64,000 nt of DNA. Source: DASUPK01 sp963815045. Lineage in GTDB: Bacteria; Actinomycetota; Thermoleophilia; Solirubrobacterales; 70-9. Position numbers and translations under genes: made by a program. The stretch spans positions 186,001 through 250,000 of the forward strand of contig CAWFET010000004.1 in the NCBI GenBank assembly GCA_963815045.1. The letters are read 5' to 3'. Under the pieces are notes generated by a model that saw only the letters and a program-made list of their open reading frames with translations, ran no database searches and was not told the DNA's origin. Of the stretch, positions 57,863 to 64,000 are shown in pieces (within the stretch, counting starts at the first letter, position 1; each line of letters opens with the position of its first letter).

Positions 57863-58786
57863 ATGAGCGTCTATGCAAGGGCGCGCCGCAGGCGCGACCC
57901 GTCAACTGAGGCGGAGCGCTCCGAGCCACAGCACCCGAGCTGGCACGTCTGGCGGCACCCGTGGCTGCGCGCCTTCTGGAACCGCGCCTACAAGGAGAAC
58001 ATCACCGGGCTGTCCGGCATGGTCGCCTACAACCTGATGCTCGCCGTCTTCCCGTTCGCGCTGCTCGTGCTCTTCATCTTCGGCCAGGTCGTGAACAGCA
58101 ACGACATCGAGCACAGCGTGATCGTCGACATCCAGCGCCTTTTCCCGAACTCAGAGCAGGGCACTCTTCAGGACGCGATTGACCGGGTCCGGGCCAGCTC
58201 CACCACGATAGGCATCGCTGCAGTGGTCGGCGGCATCTGGATCGGTGCCTCCTTCTGGGGCGCGATGGATACGGCCTTCTGCCGGATCTACCACGTCGAG
58301 TGCCGCGGCTGGGTCCAGCAGAAGCGCTGGTCGCTTGTCATGTTGCTGGCGCTGCTCCTCCTGCTCGCGGCCAGCGTGACCGTGCCGATCGTCGAGAGCG
58401 CCGTGCTGACGAGCGCCGACCGCCTGCCGTTCGGCCTCGATCGGTGGGGTGCGGTGCGGACGGCGATCGTCGTGGTCGGCGGCCTGATCGTGACCTTCAT
58501 GATCATCGCGGCGATCTACTGGGCGGTGCCCAAGGGGCACATGCCGTGGCGGTCGGTCTGGCCGGGCGCGCTCTTCTTCGCTCTGGTCACCTCCCTGGGC
58601 AACTACGTCTTCCCTCTGTATCTGGCGAACGTCTCCGACCTGCACCGGATCGGCGGCACGATCGGCTTCATCCTGATCGCCCTCGTCTGGTTCTACGCCG
58701 TCAGCCTGGCGCTGCTGGCCGGCGCGGTGATCAACTCGCTCCGGCACGAGAGCGACGACACGGGCGCCCTGCCGCTGGAGGGGTAG
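57863..58786 (+). CDS. YihY/BrkB-family membrane protein
   Basis: A 307-residue polytopic protein with about six helices, including MVAYNLMLAVFPFALLVLFI and GTIGFILIALVWFYAVSLALL (in parts). GALFFALVTSLGNYVFPLYLAN is a family block. The basic N-terminus (ARARRRR) is cytosolic. Function of the family is not firmly known; it was once misnamed RNase BN. Its stop abuts glpX. Confidence 0.9.
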   Translation: MSVYARARRRRDPSTEAERSEPQHPSWHVWRHPWLRAFWNRAYKENITGLSGMVAYNLMLAVFPFALLVLFIFGQVVNSNDIEHSVIVDIQRLFPNSEQGTLQDAIDRVRASSTTIGIAAVVGGIWIGASFWGAMDTAFCRIYHVECRGWVQQKRWSLVMLLALLLLLAASVTVPIVESAVLTSADRLPFGLDRWGAVRTAIVVVGGLIVTFMIIAAIYWAVPKGHMPWRSVWPGALFFALVTSLGNYVFPLYLANVSDLHRIGGTIGFILIALVWFYAVSLALLAGAVINSLRHESDDTGALPLEG

Positions 58787-59815
58787 CTACCCGTACCGCT
58801 CCCCCACGACCTCCCGCAGCTTCGGGCGGTTGTGGGTGGCCTGGACGCGCCGAATGGTTCCCGAGCGCGAGCGCATCACCAGTGACTCGGTCGTCGCGTG
58901 TCCATCGTCGAGATAGCGGACTCCGTCGAGCAGGTCGCCGTCGGTGACTCCCGTCGCGGCGAAGAAGACGTCGTCGCCGGACACAAGATCGTCGGTGCCA
59001 AGCACCCGGCTGAGGTCGTAGCCCGCATCCTCCGCGGCCTTGCGCTCATCGTCGTTCCGAGGCCAGAGGCGGCCCAGAATCCGGCCCCCCATGCACTTGA
59101 TCGCGGAGGCGGAGAGCACGCCTTCGGGAGTGCCGCCGACCCCCCAGAGCAGATCAATCCCGGTGTTCGGCATGACGGCGAAGAGGGATGCGGCCACGTC
59201 GCCGTCGGAGATGAATCGAATGCTTGCGCCGACTTCTCTCAGCGTCGCAACCGCCTCCTCGTGGCGCGGGCGGTCGAGCATGATCACCGTGACGTCGCTG
59301 GTCTCTCCGCCTTTCCGCTCGGCGATCTCCTTGATCACATCCTCGAGCGGCTTATCCAGGCTGATCACATCGGCGTTCCGCGGGCCGGCGGCGATCTTCT
59401 CCATATAGACGCAGGGGCCCGGGTCGAACATCGTGCCCCGCTCGGAGAGCGCGATCACCGAGAGCGCCGACGGCATGCCCCGCGCCGTCAGGGTGGTCCC
59501 CTCGAGCGGGTCGACGGCGATGTCGACGACCGGCGGGCTGCCGTCGCCGATCTCCTCGCCGTTGTAGAGCATCGGCGCCTCGTCCTTCTCGCCTTCGCCG
59601 ATCACGACGACGCCGTCCATCGGCACCGTGTCGAGCATCAGGCGCATCGCGTCGACCGCGGCGCCGTCAGCGCTCTCCTTCTCGCCGAGGCCGACCCAGC
59701 GGCCCGCGGCGAGCGCGCCGGCCTCGGTGACCCGGACGAGCTCGAGCGCCAGGTTGCGGTCCGGGTGAGAGGGATCCCGGACGTCCTGCGAGATGACGTG
59801 GTCGGGTTCGGCCAT
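58787..59815 (-). CDS. glpX: Class II fructose-1,6-bisphosphatase (GlpX)
   Basis: A 342-residue metal-dependent phosphatase of gluconeogenesis. Blocks include NLALELVRVTEAGALAAGRWVG, VVIGEGEKDEAPML, DIAVDPLEGTTL and LLWGVGGTPEGVLSA, all GlpX-type. Length fits the family. Convergent with yihY with no gap; 28 bp ahead of it lies a small membrane gene. Confidence 0.95.
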   Translation of the reverse strand: MAEPDHVISQDVRDPSHPDRNLALELVRVTEAGALAAGRWVGLGEKESADGAAVDAMRLMLDTVPMDGVVVIGEGEKDEAPMLYNGEEIGDGSPPVVDIAVDPLEGTTLTARGMPSALSVIALSERGTMFDPGPCVYMEKIAAGPRNADVISLDKPLEDVIKEIAERKGGETSDVTVIMLDRPRHEEAVATLREVGASIRFISDGDVAASLFAVMPNTGIDLLWGVGGTPEGVLSASAIKCMGGRILGRLWPRNDDERKAAEDAGYDLSRVLGTDDLVSGDDVFFAATGVTDGDLLDGVRYLDDGHATTESLVMRSRSGTIRRVQATHNRPKLREVVGERYG

Positions 59816-59843
59816 CGGTCAGAGGCTAGAGGGAAGGCTCCGG

Positions 59844-60332
59844 CTAGAAGGTCGCCGGCGGCTTGCGCCTTGCTCCGCCGCCGCTCTCCACGGCCCTGAA
59901 GCCGCCGGATATGAAGATGCCGATCGAGGCGAGCAGCGCCAGCCAGTAGCCGAAGGAGAGGCTCATCTCGAGCCCCTCCTGGGGCTTGTCGATGAGGCCG
60001 TTGTAGGCGATCAGGACGAAGGCCGCGAGGCCGACGATCGCGGTCAGCTCTCCGCGCGGCCAGGAGAGAGCGTGGCCGCGGATCACGATCCAGGCGAGGA
60101 TGAACGGCGCCGAGGCGGCGAGGAGCAGCAGGATGCTGACGATCGGGAAGGTGTCCCAGCCGCTGCAGCTCGAGTTGCCCACTCCACAGGCCCAGTTGGC
60201 GGAATCGTTGCCGCGCGCCACCACGCTCGGATCCGTGGAGAGCGAGAACCACTCGAGAAAGAGGCTGATCACCAGCACCCCGGCGGCGACCATCCCGAGG
60301 ATCTCGGAGCGGTCGAGTTTCGACGTGTCCAT
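59844..60332 (-). CDS. Small four-helix membrane protein, hypothetical
   Basis: A 162-residue protein with helices at about 12-28, 64-80, 95-110 and 125-143. An outside loop between helices 1 and 2 has two Cys (WACGVGNSSCSGW). No family recognised. Divergent from the LLM gene, 23 bp apart. Confidence 0.6.
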   Translation of the reverse strand: MDTSKLDRSEILGMVAAGVLVISLFLEWFSLSTDPSVVARGNDSANWACGVGNSSCSGWDTFPIVSILLLLAASAPFILAWIVIRGHALSWPRGELTAIVGLAAFVLIAYNGLIDKPQEGLEMSLSFGYWLALLASIGIFISGGFRAVESGGGARRKPPATF

Positions 60333-60355
60333 CGCGGCGACCCTATCCGACTTCC

Positions 60356-61309
60356 ATGTATAGGGTCGCGGTTGTGGCGAGCCGCTGGGGACTGACCGTT
60401 CCGCTCACCGGAATCAGCCTTCCGGAGAACGAGGAGCACTTCAAACGGGCTGAGGCGGCGGGCTACACCGATCTCTGGTCGGGCGAGACCAACGGCCCGG
60501 ACGGGTTCACGCCGCTCACGCTCGCCTCGGCCTGGACCGGCGAGGTGCGCGTCGGCACCGGCGTCGTCGGCGTCATGCAGCGAGGTCGTGCGCTGCTCGC
60601 GCAGGAGGCCGCGGCGCTGGCCGACGCCTCCCGAGGCCGCTTCGCCCTCGGCATCGGCGCCTCCTCGGACCGGATCATCGAGGGCTGGAACGGGATGCCG
60701 TTCTCCAAGCCCCTGTCGAAGATGTCGGAGACGATCGACTTCCTCCGCACCGCACTTGCGGGCGAGCGGGCGGACGGCGGCTTCAAGCTGGAGCGCGCGC
60801 CCGAGATGCGGGTGCCGATCATCCTCGCGGCGCTGCGGGGCAAGATGCTCAGGCTCGCCGTCGAGAAGGCCGACGGGGCGTTCACGAACTTCCTCCCCCT
60901 CGCCGGCCTGCCCAGGATCACCGAGCAGCTGGAGGGCGCGCCGGATGGCTTCGAGCTGCTCTGCCGCTTCTTTTGCATCCCCGGCACGCGGGAGCAGGTC
61001 GAGCCGCTGGCGCGGTTCATGTTCTCCTCCTACATAACCGTCCCGGTCTACGAGAACTTCTACCGCTGGCTCGGCTACGGGGAGAAGATCGATCCGATGG
61101 TCGAGGCCTGGAACGCGAAGGACCGGCAGAAGGCGGCCGAGGAAGCGCCCTGGGACCTGATCGAGGAAATGTTCATCTTCGGCGAGCCGGCCCAGATGAA
61201 GGATCGGCTGAACGCCTTCGTGGATGGCGGCATCACGCTGCCCGTCATCACCCCGATCACCACGCCGGACAAGCTCGGCGAGCTGATCGACGCTCTAGCC
61301 CCCGCCTAG
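60356..61309 (+). CDS. LLM-class (F420-dependent-type) oxidoreductase
   Basis: A 317-residue TIM-barrel protein of the luciferase-like monooxygenase class, likely F420-linked in actinobacteria. RAEAAGYTDLWSGETNGPDGF and EVRVGTGVVGVMQRGRALLAQEAAALADASRGRFALGIGASS (in parts) are diagnostic. Start uncertain: ATG 60356, or a GTG at 60374. Convergent with padR, overlapping by 15 bp. Substrate unknown. Confidence 0.88.
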   Translation: MYRVAVVASRWGLTVPLTGISLPENEEHFKRAEAAGYTDLWSGETNGPDGFTPLTLASAWTGEVRVGTGVVGVMQRGRALLAQEAAALADASRGRFALGIGASSDRIIEGWNGMPFSKPLSKMSETIDFLRTALAGERADGGFKLERAPEMRVPIILAALRGKMLRLAVEKADGAFTNFLPLAGLPRITEQLEGAPDGFELLCRFFCIPGTREQVEPLARFMFSSYITVPVYENFYRWLGYGEKIDPMVEAWNAKDRQKAAEEAPWDLIEEMFIFGEPAQMKDRLNAFVDGGITLPVITPITTPDKLGELIDALAPA

Positions 61310-61807
61310 CCGCTTCCAGAAACGGACGTACTCGCGCTCATGGCCGACGCCGGCCTCGATGGCGTGGATGGTCCCCTGGGGCGCCTTCATCCGCCGGCAT
61401 TCCTCCAGCTGGGCCTCGTATTCGCGCAGCCTGCCCTCGTGCGCCGCGAGCTGCTGCGGCGCGAGCTTCCTGGGATCGGCTCCGAAGAAGAGCTTGAGCA
61501 AACCGGCATCCCTGAGCTCGTAGAGGTCGCTGGTCGGCTCCGAGCGCCACTCCTCGAGCGCGTCCTCCCCCGGCTTGGCGAGCCGGTAGATGCGCCTGCG
61601 GCGCCCCCCCTCCTCGCGGCGCTCCGAGAGCAACCCGGCCTCGGCAAGCCGGCCGCACTCGGCGTAGAGCTGGGTGTGCGGCAGCGACCAGAACTGGCCC
61701 ACTCCCATCGACACCGCCCGCTTCAGGTCGTAGGGCGAAGCGGGCTGCATCTGCTCGATCAGGCCGAGGACCACATACGAGGTGGGTGTCAAACGGGGCG
61801 TTGCCAT
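61295..61807 (-). CDS. PadR-family transcriptional regulator
   Basis: A 170-residue PadR protein. Winged helix in LTPTSYVVLGLIEQMQPASPYDLKRAV (in parts), with SLPHTQLYAECGRLAEAGLLSERRE, and the C-terminal helical dimerisation domain (Vir-type). Divergent from the carotenoid oxygenase, 57 bp apart, with the palindrome TACGAT-N9-ATCGTA between them. Likely represses itself and the oxygenase. Confidence 0.9.
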   Translation of the reverse strand: MATPRLTPTSYVVLGLIEQMQPASPYDLKRAVSMGVGQFWSLPHTQLYAECGRLAEAGLLSERREEGGRRRRIYRLAKPGEDALEEWRSEPTSDLYELRDAGLLKLFFGADPRKLAPQQLAAHEGRLREYEAQLEECRRMKAPQGTIHAIEAGVGHEREYVRFWKRLGGG

Positions 61808-61818
61808 GCGCGGCAGAA

Positions 61819-61839
61819 TACGATACGGTGCGAATCGTA
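61819..61839. promoter_or_regulatory. Putative PadR operator
   Basis: Perfect 6-bp arms TACGAT-N9-ATCGTA centred between padR (61807) and the oxygenase (61865). Positioned to block both promoters. Confidence 0.55.
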
Positions 61840-61864
61840 CGGATTGAACTATTCAGGAGGGACC

Positions 61865-63271
61865 ATGAGCCAGGTCGCCGAGCGAGCCGCCACGAAGCAG
61901 GACCTGACCGCAGGGTTCGACTCCCTCGACCGCGAGACCAGAGTCGACCGCCTGCCACTCGAGGGGCGACTGCCCGACTGGCTCCAGGGCTCGCTGGTCC
62001 GGACCGGACCGGCCAAGTGGGAGGTCGGCGAACAGACCATGCGCCACTGGTTCGACGGCTTCGCGATGTTGCACCGCTTCGGCATCTCATCAGGCGAGGT
62101 CTCCTACGCGAACCGCTTCCTCCAGACGAAGGCGTATCGCGCGGCGGAGGAGAAGGGCGAGATCGTCTACTCGGAGTTCGCCACGGACCCCTGCCGGTCG
62201 CTGTTCGCCAGGGCCGTCTCGATGTTCTCCCCGAAGCTCACCGACAACGCAAACGTCAACCTCGTGAAGCTCGGCGAGCGCTACATCACGATGACCGAGA
62301 CCCCGATCCCGGTTGAGTTCGACGGCGAGACGCTCGAGACCGTGGGCGTCGCGTACAAGCCGCCCGGCATGCTCACCACGGCGCACCCGCATCTCGATCG
62401 CGCCACCGGCGGGATGCTCAACTACGCCGCCAAGATCGGCCCGCGGAACTCGTACCGCTTCTTCCACCTGGCTCCGGGCGCCGATCGGCCCGAGGTGGTC
62501 GGCAAGCTGCCCGTCAGGGAGCCCGCGTACATGCACTCTTTCGGCCTCACCGAGCGCTGGCTCGTCCTGGCCGAGTTTCCGCTGGTGGTGAACCCGATCA
62601 GCATCCCGCTCTCCGGGCGCCCCTACATCGAGAACTACCGCTGGAAGCCGGAGCTCGGCACCCGGTTCACGCTGATCGACCGCGCCAGCGGTGAGGCCAC
62701 CGGTCCGTTCGAGACGGACCCGTTCTTCTGCTTCCACCACGTCAACGCGTACGAAGAGGACGGCGCCCTGGTGGTGGACGCCTGCACCTACGAGAACGCC
62801 CAGATCGTCGAGGACCTCTACCTCGACCGTCTGCGCGATGGAAAGCCGGCCGACCGCGCCGAGATGCGCCGGTTCCGTCTCGACCTCGGCTCGCGGGAGG
62901 TGAGTCATGAGCAGCTCGCCGAGGGTCTCGAGCTGCCTCGGATCAACTACGGCCGCAACAACGAGCGCCCCTACCGCTACGCGTGGGGGATCGACGCGGA
63001 GTCCGGCTGGCTCGACCGGATCGTCAAGGTCGACACGGTCGACCGCACGACCACCTCGTGGAGCGAGGGCGGCTGCAGCCCCGGCGAGCCGGTCTTCGTG
63101 GCTGAGCCGGACTCAGACGCCGAGGACGCCGGAGTGCTGCTCTCTGTCGTCTTCGACGCGCGCTCGGGCAACTCGTTCATGCTCGTCCTAGACGCTGCCG
63201 ACCTGACGGAGCTGGCGCGAGCCGAGACGCCGCACCACATCCCGTACGGCTTCCACGGGCAATTCGTCTAG
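61865..63271 (+). CDS. Carotenoid cleavage oxygenase
   Basis: A 468-residue seven-bladed propeller enzyme that cleaves double bonds of carotenoids or related compounds with Fe(II). The four iron His are visible: AHPHLDRATGG (His174/176 region), MHSFGLTERW (His224), FHHVNAYEE (His291/292), and GFHG near the end (His464). AGGAGG lies 4 bases before ATG 61865. Probably controlled by the divergent PadR. Confidence 0.93.
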   Translation: MSQVAERAATKQDLTAGFDSLDRETRVDRLPLEGRLPDWLQGSLVRTGPAKWEVGEQTMRHWFDGFAMLHRFGISSGEVSYANRFLQTKAYRAAEEKGEIVYSEFATDPCRSLFARAVSMFSPKLTDNANVNLVKLGERYITMTETPIPVEFDGETLETVGVAYKPPGMLTTAHPHLDRATGGMLNYAAKIGPRNSYRFFHLAPGADRPEVVGKLPVREPAYMHSFGLTERWLVLAEFPLVVNPISIPLSGRPYIENYRWKPELGTRFTLIDRASGEATGPFETDPFFCFHHVNAYEEDGALVVDACTYENAQIVEDLYLDRLRDGKPADRAEMRRFRLDLGSREVSHEQLAEGLELPRINYGRNNERPYRYAWGIDAESGWLDRIVKVDTVDRTTTSWSEGGCSPGEPVFVAEPDSDAEDAGVLLSVVFDARSGNSFMLVLDAADLTELARAETPHHIPYGFHGQFV

Positions 63272-63349
63272 CGGCCACCAGGCCGCTAGTACCCAGGAGC
63301 GAAGGGCAAAGCCCGAAGCGACTTATGCGGGGCGGCCGCTTGTGGCCGC
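63269..63349. repeat. Palindrome cluster between oxygenase and egtD
   Basis: Three hairpins in 81 bp: TAGCGGCC/GGCCGCTA (63269-63288, over the stop codon), GGGC/GCCC (63304-63314) and GCGGCC/GGCCGC (63332-63349). Convergent gene ends make a bidirectional terminator possible. 63320-63337 also shares CGACTTAT and CGGCC blocks with the complement of the 5385 repeat flank. Confidence 0.5.
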
Positions 63350-63369
63350 GATCTGATGGCGAAGCCGGG

Positions 63370-64000
63370 TCAGACAGCGCGGGCGAGCGAGAGCGCGTAG
63401 AGGCCGTCGGTGTCCGTCCACCAGTCGGTGAGCTCGAGGCCTGCCTCCGCATAGATCCCCTCGAGGCCCGGGCGGAGGAACTTGGTGGAGATCTCGGTGC
63501 GCATCTCCTCGCCGGCTGCGAACGGCACCAGCATGTCGAGCGCCGAGACGTTGACCACCTGGTTCGCCGTCGAGCGCAGACGGATGTCGACCCAGAGGTT
63601 CTCCGGGTCCCAGCGGGCGACGTGCTCGAAGGCGTTCATGTCGAAGTCGGCCTCGAGCTCGCGGTTCAGGACCGAGAGGACGTTCTTGTTGAACTCGGCG
63701 GTTACTCCCTTCGAGTCGTCGTAGGCGGCCTCGAGGATCGCGGGATCCTTGACCAGGTCGGTGCCGAGCAGGAAGCGGTCCTCGGAGTCGAGCAGGTTGG
63801 CGATCCGCCGCAGGAAGCCCGCCCGCTGGTGCGGCGCGAAGTTGCCGATCGTGCCGCCCAGGAGGGCAATCACCCGCGGGCCTCCGACGGGAACCCGCTC
63901 GAGGTCGAACTCGAAGTCGCAGACCAGGCCGCGGACGTTGATCGAGTCGTATTCGGCGGCGATTCGCTCCGCCGTGTCGCGAGTGATCTCCTCGGAGATG
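63370..64000 (-). CDS. egtD: EgtD L-histidine N-alpha-methyltransferase, partial
   Basis: The 5' end lies beyond the window; 210 codons are visible. EgtD trimethylates histidine to hercynine in ergothioneine synthesis. VIALLGGTIGNFAPHQRAGFLR, SEDRFLLGTDLVKDP and TKFLRPGLEGIYAEAGLEL (quoted in parts) are family blocks. Sequence to the right edge (ISEEITRDTAERIAAEYDS) continues the frame. No egtB seen here. Confidence 0.93.
   Translation of the reverse strand, partial: ISEEITRDTAERIAAEYDSINVRGLVCDFEFDLERVPVGGPRVIALLGGTIGNFAPHQRAGFLRRIANLLDSEDRFLLGTDLVKDPAILEAAYDDSKGVTAEFNKNVLSVLNRELEADFDMNAFEHVARWDPENLWVDIRLRSTANQVVNVSALDMLVPFAAGEEMRTEISTKFLRPGLEGIYAEAGLELTDWWTDTDGLYALSLARAV

Overview
The window reads as a chromosomal segment of a high-GC actinobacterium. 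A Thermoleophilia/Solirubrobacterales-like organism is my best guess. The clues are strong GC bias at third codon positions, many GTG starts, F420/LLM-type and EgtD ergothioneine genes, a principal sigma factor of actinobacterial type, a DipZ-type thiol-redox protein, a bacterial Get3/ArsA gene pair, and a recurring family of secreted proteins with lysine/cysteine-rich tracts. I see no rRNA, tRNA, insertion sequence, prophage or CRISPR array.

Layout. 1-8.2 kb: a secreted beta-propeller (partial), an acyl-CoA mutase large subunit with isobutyryl-CoA-mutase-like specificity residues, a diguanylate cyclase, a HAD phosphatase, thiolase, leucyl aminopeptidase and the first Lys/Cys-tail protein. 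8.2-15.1 kb: a thioesterase/HxlR/acyl-CoA dehydrogenase locus with two perfect palindromic operators, two more Lys/Cys-tail proteins, MeaB GTPase and an acyltransferase, separated by a long isolated hairpin. 15.1-18.7 kb: an alpha-glucan operon (methyltransferase, GH57 branching enzyme, GT4). 18.8-28.3 kb: ABC exporter, methyltransferase, cysteine-less DksA-like protein, AbiEi/DUF559-like protein, DipZ, Rv1264-like adenylyl cyclase, Lon-N-domain protein, gamma-glutamyltransferase. 28.4-36.4 kb: a Lys/Cys protein, an FtsZ with a long Pro-rich N-terminal extension translationally coupled to a ParA ATPase, a divergent pair of ArsA/Get3-like ATPases, and a large protein with a degenerate HEPN-like region.

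36.5-55.4 kb is a complete monoderm-style type IV pilus locus: pilM-N-O plus a fourth gene, prepilin peptidase, three minor prepilins, two PilA-like pilins, and pilC, pilT, pilB, a pilU-like ATPase and a membrane-anchored thioredoxin-like protein. No secretin gene is present. The main pilin has a 5' leader that matches the cyclic-di-GMP-I (GEMM-I) riboswitch, and both pilin genes are preceded by promoters of sigma-28/WhiG form (TAAA-N15-GCCGAT-like). Just upstream lies a PAS-GGDEF-EAL gene whose PAS domain is cut by an in-frame TAA. Together these suggest a local c-di-GMP circuit controlling pili.

55.4-64 kb: a second AbiEi/DUF559-like gene, rpoD, a promoter-plus-terminator unit that may encode a small RNA of about 80 nt, a YihY membrane protein, GlpX, an LLM oxidoreductase, PadR and carotenoid oxygenase (divergent, with a palindrome between), and a partial egtD at the edge.
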